This document shows positions 16,990-26,810 of a DNA stretch of 64,000 nucleotides, in pieces. Under the pieces are notes generated by a model. The model was given only the letters and a program-made list of their open reading frames with translations. It ran no database searches and was not told where the DNA came from. The stretch is from Mesorhizobium huakuii (GTDB taxonomy: Bacteria > Pseudomonadota > Alphaproteobacteria > Rhizobiales > Rhizobiaceae): contig NZ_CP050299.1 in the NCBI RefSeq assembly GCF_014189455.1, forward strand, positions 248,001 through 312,000, in the 5' to 3' direction. The number at the start of each line of letters is the position of its first letter. The first letter of the stretch is position 1. The translations under genes and the position numbers were made by a program.

Positions 16990-18783
16990 ATGAGTTCACC
17001 TGTCGTTCGCCTCGAGACGCCAACGCGCCGCGTCGATCCATTCCTGATGTCGGTTCTCAAGAGCCGGTTCGAGGCCATCGTCCGGGAGATGACGCTGGTT
17101 GTGATGCGGGCCAGCCGTTCGGCGGTGATTAAGAACGCCCGCGACCTGAGTTGCGCGATCCTGACCTACGATCATCGTCTCGTTTCCACCGAGGACGCGC
17201 TGCCTATCCACGTCATGTCGATGGATCTGGCGACGCGTCCGATAACGGAGCTGTTCGATGACATCGCCGACGGCGACATCTTCCTCAACAACTGCCCGTA
17301 CACGGGCGGCACCCATCATGCTGACCTGATCATGGCGATGCCGATCTTTTTCGAGGGCAAGCCGCTGTTCTGGGCCGTGGCGCTCTCCCATCACGCCGAC
17401 ACCGGCGCGCCGACACCTTCGACCTATCTGCCATTCGCCAAAAACATTTATGAGGAAGGAATCCACTTCCCCTGCGTGCGTGTGGTCGAACAGCACAGGG
17501 AGAAGCAGGACATCCTGCGCATCGGCATGATGCGCAACCGAGTTCCAGACATCTGGCTCGGCGACGTCCGCGCTCAGATCGGCGCCTGCAGGACCGGTCG
17601 ACGCCGTCTGCTGGAACTGCTTGAAAAATACGGTCGCGACACACTCCTGGATTTCGTCGAGGACTGGTTCGACTACGGTGCGCGTCGCGCCATGGCCGAA
17701 ATCGCCAAATTGCCGAAGGGCAAGTTCTCCTACGAGGTCCGCCATGACCCGGTTCCCGGCGTGGCGGAGGAGGGCATCCCGGTCAGGATCACCATCGATG
17801 TCGACCCCGACGCCGGCGAGATCACGGTTGATGTGCGTGACAACATGGATAACGTCCCGGGCGGGCTCAACCTGTCGGAAAACACCTGCACCGGCTCTTG
17901 CCGTATTGGCGTCTTCAACAATCTCGACGACGGCATCCCGCACAACGAGGGCGCCAAAAGCCGGATCAAGGTCTTGATGCGTGAGGGAAGCGTGGTCGGC
18001 AAGCCCCGCTACCCGGTCGGCACCTCCGTGGCGACCACCAATGTCAACGACCGGTTGATCATCGCCGGCAATTGCGTGTTCTCGACGATGGGAGAACCCT
18101 ATGGCCAGGCCGAGAGCGGTTCGCACCTGCCAGCGGGCATCGGCGTGATTTCGGGCAAGGACCCGTTCAAGGATGGGCAGCCCTACGTCAACCAAGTGTT
18201 CATTGGCTACGCCGGCGGCGGAGCGCGTCACGGCTATGACGGTTGGCTGACATATTGCGGGCCGGCGAATGGCGGCCTGATCGCGCTGGATTCAGTGGAG
18301 GTGGATGAATCCATGTATCCCATCATCATTGAATCGCGCGGCGTGGTGGCGGACACGCAAGGCATTGGCGAGTTCGAGGGTGCTCCCGCCGTGGGCGGCG
18401 TCTTCTATCCCGTCGACCACGAGATGACACTTGTTTACTCGGCCGACGGTACAACCTTTCCGCCGCGTGGCGTGCTCGGCGGCGGTGATGCCAAAGCCAG
18501 TCGGAGTGCCAAACGCGGGACGGACGGCAGGCTAGTCGAATTGCCGGCGTTCCATGAGGAGGCGTGTAGCGCCGGCGAGCGCATCGAGTTCGTCGCCTGC
18601 GGCGGCGGCGGCTATGGCGAGCCGACCAGGCGTGACGCCCGGCGTGTCGCGGCCAGCGTCAGCCGCGGCTGGCTCAGCAGCGAAGCGGCCCGCAAGTCCT
18701 ACAAAGTGGCGTTGGTGGTAGACGCTGAGAAGGGCGTCTGGGTCGTCGACCAGGATGCAACCGCGCGCCTCCGGGCGGCCTGA
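16990..18783 (+). CDS. hyuB: Hydantoinase/oxoprolinase family subunit B
   Basis: A 597-aa HyuB-type protein. Family features: LKSRFEAIVREMTLVVMRAS near residue 17, GDIFLNNCPYTGGTHHADL, DNMDNVPGGLNLSENTCTGS and CGGGGYGEPTRRDARRVAAS near the end. It partners HyuA in the ATP-dependent opening of cyclic amides. It lies 31 bp after hyuA in the same operon. A decayed copy of its last ~55 codons sits at 1449-1621, so the catabolic cluster is flanked by direct copies of this 3' end. It marks the left border of the defence island. Confidence 0.88.
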   Translation: MSSPVVRLETPTRRVDPFLMSVLKSRFEAIVREMTLVVMRASRSAVIKNARDLSCAILTYDHRLVSTEDALPIHVMSMDLATRPITELFDDIADGDIFLNNCPYTGGTHHADLIMAMPIFFEGKPLFWAVALSHHADTGAPTPSTYLPFAKNIYEEGIHFPCVRVVEQHREKQDILRIGMMRNRVPDIWLGDVRAQIGACRTGRRRLLELLEKYGRDTLLDFVEDWFDYGARRAMAEIAKLPKGKFSYEVRHDPVPGVAEEGIPVRITIDVDPDAGEITVDVRDNMDNVPGGLNLSENTCTGSCRIGVFNNLDDGIPHNEGAKSRIKVLMREGSVVGKPRYPVGTSVATTNVNDRLIIAGNCVFSTMGEPYGQAESGSHLPAGIGVISGKDPFKDGQPYVNQVFIGYAGGGARHGYDGWLTYCGPANGGLIALDSVEVDESMYPIIIESRGVVADTQGIGEFEGAPAVGGVFYPVDHEMTLVYSADGTTFPPRGVLGGGDAKASRSAKRGTDGRLVELPAFHEEACSAGERIEFVACGGGGYGEPTRRDARRVAASVSRGWLSSEAARKSYKVALVVDAEKGVWVVDQDATARLRAA

Positions 18784-18870
18784 GCCAGCGCGAAGAGAGC
18801 GCCGCCGGCCGGCGGCTTCGATCATGCCGTAGCAGTCTCCTGGTCGAATGAGGTCTGACGCCAACCTCCG

Positions 18871-21327
18871 TTAAGTGCCTTTCTGCAGGAGATTGAGGTT
18901 TAGCGCACCGCAGCCGCACCGCAGTCCTTCCTTTCTCCCTCGATCGGGCGCAACGAAAAACATTTCGTTGCAGGTCTGGCAAGTAAAGGCGCCGGTAAAT
19001 GCGCGGAACGAACTGACGACTGGCACGAAGTCCTCTTTGTTGAGGTCAGCCCATTCGTTGAAGTGAACTGCCGTGTTTATCTGCCAGTTTTCATAACCAG
19101 TCTTGATCTTGGCTTCAGTGAAGGTGGCCTCGATCGCGGTTATGCGCTCGACGACATCCTTCTGATTCCATGAACTGGCAGCAGCCTTTGCCTTCTTGAG
19201 CAGTTCGCCGAGGCTGCTGGTAGCGTTTGGAAGGAGATCGCCGAGCATGAACTGAGCGTCGCCCCGGAATTCGACATTGGCGCGTAGACGATCGCACGCT
19301 TCCTTGGCGAAGTGTTCGAGATGGTGGCGAAGGAGCGCCGCCGCGGCGCGCACTTCGTTCTTGGCGAGATGGCCATCGAGCTCGGCCCAGACGTCGCGAT
19401 CGTCCCACTCGGTTGGACCAAACTCGACGGTCCAGGTTCTGAAATGTGCGAAGTTGCGTCCCTTAATTAGGCCCTCGGATTTCATATGCCGCAGCCAGAT
19501 CTCGTCATGCGTCGTGAAGATGAACTGTGTGTTGGGGAACTTTTCTTTCAGCAGCGTGCAGACCTGGCGCCGATGGCCGGCATCGACGGACATCAGGACA
19601 TCGTCAAGGACCGCGAAGGTAAAATTCACACCAAGCAGATGGTTCATCAGCGCGAGGTAGAGACAAAGGCCCATCCCGTCCTGATGGCCTTCGCTATGGT
19701 AGGCGCCAGGCGGGAAATGTCCGCGGCCGTAGAAATCGACGTCAAAAGCGAGCTTGCCGATCGAAGGCATAAGCTTCGCAGTGAAGGCCTTTTCGTCTTC
19801 CTCGTTGATCTTCCGGTAGTAACTCGCGAACGCGGTCTCGACGTCCTTATAGATTTTCTCAAGCGCGGCCGTCGTCACCGTGCCGTAGATGTCGGACACC
19901 TTGGCCGCGCGTTCTGCGCGGAGTGTACCGGCCACGAATTTGAGGCGCGCGGTGCGATAGTGTTCCAGCCGTTCCTGTGCCAGCACGAGGAAGTCGCGCG
20001 CCGCATCCTGCTTGGTGGGCTCGGGGATCGCCGCGATAGCAGTATCAAGCGCCGCCATTGTTGGTTCGATGTCCGAGACGATGTGGGCGGCCGCGAGAAC
20101 CGTTCGCGTGTCTTCAAGCGGCAGAAGCTTCTGAAGCTGCTGATACCGGCCGCGGATAATAGTCGTGAGTTCCGTCAATGCGTGGGCGTCGATCTTCGGC
20201 GAGAACAGGCCGGCATGATTGATCATGGTGTTCAAGGCGGTGCCAGCAGTATGTATGCTGTCGAGGACAGGCTTCAGCTCCATCTCCAGGGCAGCACGCC
20301 TTCTACTGACTTCCTCCAGGTGGGAAAGCTTTCCGGCGAGATGACCCCCGAAGGCGTCGGGCTCAAACGGTGTGTCGCAGACGGGACAAGTCGTTCCGTC
20401 GTAAAGCTCCAGGGCCGATTTCAAAAGTGCCTCACGCGACAGGCCGTTGAGGCTGTCGGCATCCCTGCCGAGTTCGGCAGCATTGGCATCTGCGGTCGAG
20501 CACACCTGTTTGAAAGCATCGGACTGGAGTGCTTGAATCGCTTCCCTCAATGTCACGAGGTCGGCGCCGGCTTGGATCTTCGGCACGCGGCCAGGAGCGT
20601 TGGCGGCGGAAGTCGTCAGTCCATCCTTCACCGACGTGCTGGCGTCGAGGTCGCTCAGTGGTGCGAGCCCTAGCAGTTCCCGGCGCGGGTTGACCGTTTC
20701 GAGTATCGATCTCTTTGTGAGTTGCGCCGTGTCGAGGACTGCTAGGAGATTCCTGATCGCATCCTTCTCGACTCGCTCCAGTCCTGGGAGGTCTCTGGTG
20801 GCGGCGTTTGAGATCTTTTGCAGGACACTGCGAAGCTTCTCGATGTCGTCGAGACGCAGCAATGTCTGGACCTGCTTCGATCTTTGGCCGGGCTCAGAAA
20901 GTACGTAACGAATCAGTTCGCGACGTGAGAGTACGAATTCGGGATGGAGATTGACGCTCTCGAATGCGGCGATGACGTCCCTGTCGGCGGGGTTAATTTC
21001 AGGCGCGCTGGCTGCTTTGACGGTGCGGCTGATCTGAGCCTTCTTGTTGCCGAGTGCGGGGATGGTGACATCGAGTGTCACCAACGCGGCCTCGGGCTTG
21101 TTGCGGCTATCGACATGCGGACCGTGCGCTTTGACTGAGAGTCCGCCGGTCCCGGCGCCCGACAGGCGGGAGATATTGCCGGTAAGCGCGAATTCGATCG
21201 CGTCGACGATGCCGCTCTTGCCCGTCCCATTCGGCCCACATGCAGCGAAATTCTGTCCCTTGAGGTTCAGGGTTAGGTCGCGGATGCCACGAAACTCTTG
21301 AATACGTATCTTGTCGATCCGGATCAT
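18871..21327 (-). CDS. SMC/RecF-like ABC ATPase with zinc-hook and C-terminal zinc ribbon
   Basis: An 818-aa protein starting MIRIDKIRIQEFRGIRDL, typical of RecF/SMC/Rad50-like ATPases. The P-loop is GPNGTGKSGIVDAIEFAL near residue 32, Walker B is FAVLDDVLMSVDAGHRRQ near 570, and a Rad50-like CPVCDTPFE sits near 312 between coiled-coil stretches. The C-terminus adds a zinc ribbon (CQTC...CGCG, about 780-810). The real start is ATG 21327, which overlaps the stop of the 69-aa gene by 4 bp; the frame upstream of it is not coding. Architecture and the small coupled partner fit defence-type ABC systems such as ABC-three-component modules, but no third gene is seen. The exact family is unassigned. 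Confidence 0.8.
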   Translation of the reverse strand: MIRIDKIRIQEFRGIRDLTLNLKGQNFAACGPNGTGKSGIVDAIEFALTGNISRLSGAGTGGLSVKAHGPHVDSRNKPEAALVTLDVTIPALGNKKAQISRTVKAASAPEINPADRDVIAAFESVNLHPEFVLSRRELIRYVLSEPGQRSKQVQTLLRLDDIEKLRSVLQKISNAATRDLPGLERVEKDAIRNLLAVLDTAQLTKRSILETVNPRRELLGLAPLSDLDASTSVKDGLTTSAANAPGRVPKIQAGADLVTLREAIQALQSDAFKQVCSTADANAAELGRDADSLNGLSREALLKSALELYDGTTCPVCDTPFEPDAFGGHLAGKLSHLEEVSRRRAALEMELKPVLDSIHTAGTALNTMINHAGLFSPKIDAHALTELTTIIRGRYQQLQKLLPLEDTRTVLAAAHIVSDIEPTMAALDTAIAAIPEPTKQDAARDFLVLAQERLEHYRTARLKFVAGTLRAERAAKVSDIYGTVTTAALEKIYKDVETAFASYYRKINEEDEKAFTAKLMPSIGKLAFDVDFYGRGHFPPGAYHSEGHQDGMGLCLYLALMNHLLGVNFTFAVLDDVLMSVDAGHRRQVCTLLKEKFPNTQFIFTTHDEIWLRHMKSEGLIKGRNFAHFRTWTVEFGPTEWDDRDVWAELDGHLAKNEVRAAAALLRHHLEHFAKEACDRLRANVEFRGDAQFMLGDLLPNATSSLGELLKKAKAAASSWNQKDVVERITAIEATFTEAKIKTGYENWQINTAVHFNEWADLNKEDFVPVVSSFRAFTGAFTCQTCNEMFFVAPDRGRKEGLRCGCGALNLNLLQKGT

Positions 21328-21533
21328 GAAGCATCCGGGAAAAGAGCGACGCGGATGGTAGGTTCGGCGAAGACGCCATCTTCGAGAACGACCTTGCGTA
21401 GACACAGAGCCGCTTCTCCGAAGCCTTCCTCTTTCTCCAAGGCGTCGAAGAATTCGCCAAGAATACTGGCAGCGACGGATTTCACTTTTGTGGGCGGCTT
21501 ACCCTTATCATCGTTGCTTTCTGTTGTGTCCAA
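21324..21533 (-). CDS. Small protein coupled to the SMC-like ATPase
   Basis: A 69-aa acidic/lysine-rich protein (MDTTESNDDKGKPPTKVKSV, then SILGEFFDALEKEEGFGEAA) ending FPDAS with a TGA that overlaps the ATPase start. The coupling and direction show it belongs to the ATPase operon. In length and position it resembles the small middle component of ABC-three-component defence operons, but no sequence motif proves this. No transmembrane segment or signal is visible. Confidence 0.6.
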   Translation of the reverse strand: MDTTESNDDKGKPPTKVKSVAASILGEFFDALEKEEGFGEAALCLRKVVLEDGVFAEPTIRVALFPDAS

Positions 21534-22205
21534 GTTGTTTGCCCCCTATTGGTCGCAGACAGCAGTGTTCTATGCTTACGCCAGCAGCGGCCGTCGCGCT
21601 AGGGAGGGCCCGTCGCGAAACTAGCGGGGTGGCCGGGCCAGGCGATTGCGGCGCTAAGCGTAGGCTTCAATACCACGCCCACCGCGTCGAAGGTTCTTGC
21701 GTGGGCGGCCAAATGATTGGACCAGCGTAACTCCTGATTGCCAAACCATAAACGCCGACTTGTGCGGGGCTTTGGCGGGAATGAGCAGACGCGTTACGAC
21801 CGGCTCTCCCTTGAAGGGGTCACCGCGCCGTATGGCTGATCCGTATTTCCGCGCGCCTGCCGTCGGTCTTCGTTATTTCACGAATGGTGATCGTATTTTG
21901 CTCGGCTGGGACGACGCTCGAACTCAGTTCGTAGGCGAGAATAACGATAACGATTTGCGCCCCAAGCGCCATGGCATAGGCCTTTGCACTCTTGCAACCA
22001 GTCGTCTCCGATGGCCTTCACATGGCTGTGGAGGGCGAGTTTGCTTGCGATGTACGGCGACGAGATCGAGGGGCCAGAGTGTCCAAAAGACATCGGCAGT
22101 TTCTGCTGTTGAACGTCCGCTCCCGTTCGGAGGAAATGTAATAGCGCGAGTTCTCAAAAGAACTCATCCCAGCTATGCTTAAACTGGGACGGCGGGGCAA
22201 AAGGG
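21534..22205. other. Divergent intergenic region (about 670 bp)
   Basis: This separates the minus-strand ATPase pair from the plus-strand TerB-N gene and must hold both promoters. Open frames exist on both strands (for example 21697-22182 on plus) but show no family resemblance. I find no repeat, hairpin or RNA gene. Confidence 0.5.
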
Positions 22206-23515
22206 ATGAGGTTGCCATTACCTTGGACTGTGGTGGTCGCCTTGGCGACAGCACTGAGCGTCGCAGACCCCGCAACTGCACAGGAATCTGAACACTCCGC
22301 TCGGCAGACTCAACAAGCGCTTGCCGACCATGGCTACGATCTCGGGACCGCGGACGGAATTTGGGGACGTCGGTCCATCAGTGCGCTCAAGGCTTTCCAG
22401 AAAGCGAGCAATCTTCCTCAGACCGGCACTTTGGACGAAGCGACGTCGGCGGCACTTTTTCCGCAACCCCGGGTGACGCGTGGGCCGTTGAGGCCCATAG
22501 CCACGGATGCGCACCCGTCGCTCTTGGAGAAGCTTGGTGTTCCAACGAAGACAACTCCACAAATAAGTCACGGTGAAGCCGGGCAAGCTGGCGGCGATGT
22601 TCACCAGGCGTTGCCTTTGCCGGCGCACACCCAGGGTGCGTCAGCCAAATCCGATCGCTTGGCATCGGAGACCAACAAGGTCAGTGAGGGGCCAACCACT
22701 CCAACGCCGCGTTTAATCTATTTGGGCCTGCTAGGGGTCGCAGCCGCATTGTTCTTCTTGCGGAGGCGCCGAAGAACTCCAGCCGCGGAGTTAGGTCCAG
22801 CAACAGCCGAAAGCAAGCGCAGCGAACCTGAGCGCAGTGTCAACCGGCCAGCCAGAACCGACAGGCATCGTCTCTATGTTCCGAACGATCGCTTGGTTCC
22901 AGCCAACAGTGCTGGAAAGGAACCAGTCGACCAAAACCCGGTCCTGCCGGCGGATATTGCGGCTTCAATCGCGGCCCACAACGCCGCGGTCGACGGTTTC
23001 ATCAGACAACGCGGAGCCGTCCAACGGTCCAAATCAGGGGCCAATCCTTCAGCCAGGCAGCCGTTCGCTCCCGCAAAAACGGGTTGGCAGAGCATTGAAA
23101 CCACCAAGGTCATTCCGGCAACGACTACAACCGAGGGATCGCACGCATCGCACAATGCTCAGGTTGCGGATTTCATTCGGCAACGCGGCCCTATTCTTGT
23201 TCCCAACACGGCCGGGTCGGACCAGCCGCGGTGGTTCGACCGGCTACCGGCAGGGCGGGCGAGCCCCACCGCGCGCCAGTCGGCACATTGGATCCCTGCG
23301 AATACAGTAGCAATGGTGGGAAACCATACCATTCCCGGCGGCATGATCTATGTAGGTGAGCACCTGCCGAGGCAGGGCAGTTTAACCGACCCAGAGAACT
23401 GCCTGATCGACCCTAGATTGACTGTCGCCACTCACGGCGATCCACTGGGTCAGACGATGGGCTACTGGCCTTCCTACTCAAGCATTTCGCCCGCGGCGCG
23501 AAAATCCTATCTGGA

Positions 23516-23524
23516 CTGGCTTGC
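23516..23524. repeat. Target-site duplication of the IS256-family element (left copy)
   Basis: CTGGCTTGC is repeated exactly at 24924-24932, immediately flanking the element. A 9-bp duplication fits the IS256 family (8-9 bp). Confidence 0.9.
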
Positions 23525-24923
23525 GAGCTATGCTGCAATTTGGGTGACGAGGCTGATCAAGCGGCGCTCTGCGGCTTCAGTTCAATGACCTCGATTCCAT
23601 CCTGGAACGTTGCACCTGCGATGAGTTTAGGCAACTGATTTTGTCCTTTCAGTCGTCGCCACGTCCTGGCCGCGGCCATGACCAGCTTGAAGACCATCAG
23701 CCTGGCGGTTTTCGAGGAGAGTGAGCCCTTGGTACGCACCGTGCGATGGCGAACGGTCGCAAAGACGCTCTCGATGGGATTGGACGTTCGCAGATGATCC
23801 CAATGTTCGGCGGGGAAATCGTAGAACGCCAGCAAGGCATTCTGATCTTTGGTCAGGCAGTCGACCGCCTTGCCGTATTTCGCATCATATTTCTCGACAA
23901 AGACGGCAATCGCCGTCTCGGCTGAGGCTCGGTTCGGGGCGGAAAAGATTTCGCGCAAGTCCGTCTTCATGGCGGCCTGCACCGATTTCGGCACCTTGTT
24001 GAGCACGTTGGCTGTCTTGTGCACCCAGCATCGCTGGTGCTTGGTGCCGGGAAGGAGCTCATCGAGCGCTTTCCAGAAGCCAAGCGCGCCGTCGCCGACG
24101 GCAAGATCGGGCGCGATCTGCAGGCCACGACGCTTGACGTCGACCAGCAGCTCGCGCCAGCTCTGTGCGCTCTCACGAATGCCGGTCTGGAAGCCGAGCA
24201 GCTCTTTCTTGCCCTCGGGCGTGGCGCCGATCAGGACCAGCATGCATTCGGCATGATCTTCCATCCGGGCCTGCAGGTAGACCCCGTCCGCCCACACATA
24301 CACATAGCGGCGCGCCGAAAGATCGCGCTTTTGCCAACGATCGTATTCGATGCCCCACTCCGCCGTCAGTCGCGTGATCACCGAGGGTGAGAGGTTCGGC
24401 GCCTCCTTGCCCAACAGAGCTGCCAGAGCTTCCTGAAAGTCGCCCGTCGAAATGCCGCGCAGATAGAGAACGGGAAGAAGCGCATCCAGACTTCGTGTCC
24501 GACGCGCCCATTTCGGCAGGATCGATGAGGAAAAACGGATGCGCTCCGCTTCACCGTTCGCGCCGCGATCCCGGACCTTCACCCGGCTGACGGGCACCGC
24601 CCCGATCCCCGTCTGGATGCTCCGCTCCGGCCCGTGACCGTGCCGGACCAGCCGGTCACGTCCGTCCGGAAGCTTGAGATCCCGCATCTCGGCAAGAAAC
24701 GCTTCGGCCTCCATCTCGATCGCCTGCGCCAGCAATTTGCGCGCGCCGGTGCGAAGCACATCCGTCAGGGGATCATCGATTTCGTCGGGCTGACGAAGGC
24801 GAACAATGTTGATAGTCTCGTTCATGGCGTATCGCTCTCCTTGAGAGGTTCTGGCAGGCTTCATCACCCGCCTCGATACGCCGCCCTTCTCAAACCGTCA
24901 TCACCCAGTTTCAGCCATAGCTC
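23525..24923 (-). mobile_element. IS256-family insertion sequence, complete (1399 bp)
   Basis: Imperfect terminal inverted repeats begin GAGCTATGCTGCAATTTGGG on the left and GAGCTATGGCTGAAACTGGG (reverse complement) on the right. A 9-bp direct repeat flanks it. The only gene is an intact Mutator/IS256 transposase on the minus strand. Because repeats, duplication and transposase are all intact, the insertion looks recent and the element may be active. It interrupts the TerB-N gene. Confidence 0.92.
23557..24825 (-). CDS. IS256-family (Mutator-type) transposase
   Basis: A 422-aa DDE transposase starting MNETINIVRLRQPDEIDDPL. Family features include GHGPERSIQTGIGAVPVSRV, LYLRGISTGDFQEALAALLG, YVWADGVYLQARMEDHAECM with a catalytic aspartate, VGDGALGFWKALDE with another, KHQRCWVHKTANVLNKVPKS, and DHLRTSNPIESVFATVRHRT with the glutamate. 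ATG 24825 is preceded by AAGGAGAGCGAT, so it is preferred over the in-frame ATGs further upstream. Full length with no disruption. Confidence 0.95.
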   Translation of the reverse strand: MNETINIVRLRQPDEIDDPLTDVLRTGARKLLAQAIEMEAEAFLAEMRDLKLPDGRDRLVRHGHGPERSIQTGIGAVPVSRVKVRDRGANGEAERIRFSSSILPKWARRTRSLDALLPVLYLRGISTGDFQEALAALLGKEAPNLSPSVITRLTAEWGIEYDRWQKRDLSARRYVYVWADGVYLQARMEDHAECMLVLIGATPEGKKELLGFQTGIRESAQSWRELLVDVKRRGLQIAPDLAVGDGALGFWKALDELLPGTKHQRCWVHKTANVLNKVPKSVQAAMKTDLREIFSAPNRASAETAIAVFVEKYDAKYGKAVDCLTKDQNALLAFYDFPAEHWDHLRTSNPIESVFATVRHRTVRTKGSLSSKTARLMVFKLVMAAARTWRRLKGQNQLPKLIAGATFQDGIEVIELKPQSAA

Positions 24924-24932
24924 CTGGCTTGC
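24924..24932. repeat. Target-site duplication of the IS256-family element (right copy)
   Basis: Second copy of CTGGCTTGC. The TerB-N reading frame resumes from this copy as LAGSRSDPDAY. Confidence 0.9.
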
Positions 24933-26810
24933 CGGGTCGCGATCCGATCCCGACGCCTATATCGGATACGTGTTCCTCTATTTCTACGGTCTCGAACGCC
25001 GCCTCATGTTGCAGGAAAATGTGCCCGACGCCGATGCTGTCGTTGCCGAGGTTCGCCGGCTATTGCAGGTGTACGGGGGGAATGGCTCATTCAAGCGGTA
25101 TGCTGGTGAGCTGCTTTCGGCTTATCAGCTAAAATCGGCTCAGTTGCCGGAAAAGCTTGATCTGGAGGTCGAGGAAAATAGCTACGAAATCCCGATAATG
25201 CTGAAAGTCGCCCTCGGGATCCGGGTACGCAGCGGAGACGCGATCGAGCCCGACCTTTTGTTGGCCTACGTCCTAGCCGATCCCGAAACGAGAGTGCGAA
25301 CGCCGGCGCGACGGGCACAGACGCTATTGCGACAGCTGTTCGCGGAAGCGGTGGAGAAGCAATATCCAAATGGCATGCGCGTTCCGGCCGCGGGAGTGCG
25401 AAAACTGAAGGTCAACTACCGTGCCTGCAGCGGAACGTTCGATCTTGAAATTCGCCCCTTTGGCGGCGACCTGCCGGACATCACAAACCGCGGCGAACCG
25501 ATAGGCGGCGCACGCCGCATCTTCGACGACTGCACGGATCGGCTCGACGACTACAGCCGCATGCTCGGCCGTTCGGAGGGATTGAAGCCGACCCTTGCGG
25601 CTGTGGCTCAGCTGCCCTTGGGTTTGCGCGTCAAGAATTGTGAAGAGCTTCCTGGTCAGCCCTTAAGCCAGCTGCAAGAACTGTCGAATGATGGTGCGCT
25701 GATATCGATCCGTCAACTCGCTGTGTTGGCTGGGATGGAGCCCGACAAAATTGCCGCGCGGGCAAAGCAGAAGGACCTTTCCGGAATTCTGGCCGCCTTT
25801 GGCTATGGCAATACTGCCGATCCTTCCTTTTCCTTGAAGTCCGCAAAACCAGACGAACTGGCAATGGTCTTTGGCCTGGAGCGTGAAGCTGAAGCTAATC
25901 TCGAGCCCGGCGACCATTACCGCCCCATGCTGCTGTCAATCATGCTCGGCATGGTGATCGCTTTCGCCGACGGTCTCCTCCACCCCTTGGAGGAACGCAG
26001 GCTCTTCGGCAAGATTGACGAAGCGCCCGGTCTGTCGAGGGACGAGCGTGTACGCCTCAAAGCCGAGCTCAAGGTCTGCGCAGCCGATGCCAGCCGCGTA
26101 GCGGATTGGACCAAACGCATAGGAGACGTGCCTGAGGACCGCCGCGAAGACCTTGCCGATGAATTGGTGGCAATCGCCGTGGCAGACGGAACCCTTCACG
26201 CACGAGAAGTGTCGCAGCTCGAGAAACTGTTCAGGCTGATGGATCTTGACCAAAACTCCCTATATTTGCGATTGCAGGGGAGTGTTGCGCCGCAGAACAG
26301 GCCGCGCGACGGAAATGACGATCTTCCCCTGGTTATCCCCGCCGGGATCCAGCCGCCGAGCATTCCGGTGTCGCCGGCGCCTCCTAGAACACCTGCGACG
26401 CGCGTCGACGTCTCGCGTCTCGAAGCGATCCGACGTGAAACCCGGAGCACGTCCAGCGTCCTTGCCGATATCTTCCTGGACGAAGCAGAGCCGCCGATCG
26501 AGCTTCAGCCCGCGATCGAGGAAATCGAGAATGGGGATGCGCCCTTCGACGGGTTGGAGCGACGCTATGCGTGGCTTCTGTTGCAACTGATCGAGCAGGA
26601 AGCCTGGACGGCTTCGGATTTTGAGCGTTTGGTGCGCGGTGCCGATCTGATGCCGGGCGCGGCGAAGCAAGCATTAAACGATTGGTCCCTCGACCGCTTC
26701 GACGAACTGGTCCTGGACGGCGAGGACCCTGTCATCGTCAACGCCAGCCTGTTTTCCGAGACTACTCCCCAGTCTCCGTCGCTCACCGTCTCTGTCGAAG
26801 GAATGTCAGC

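Noticed and set aside
18871..21327. Assignment of the zinc-hook ATPase to RloC (anticodon nuclease)
   Set aside because: The zinc hook fits, but I see no anticodon-nuclease domain; the C-terminus is a zinc ribbon.
21697..22182. 161-aa open frame before the TerB-N gene
   Set aside because: No family resemblance, weak start, and competing open frames on the other strand.
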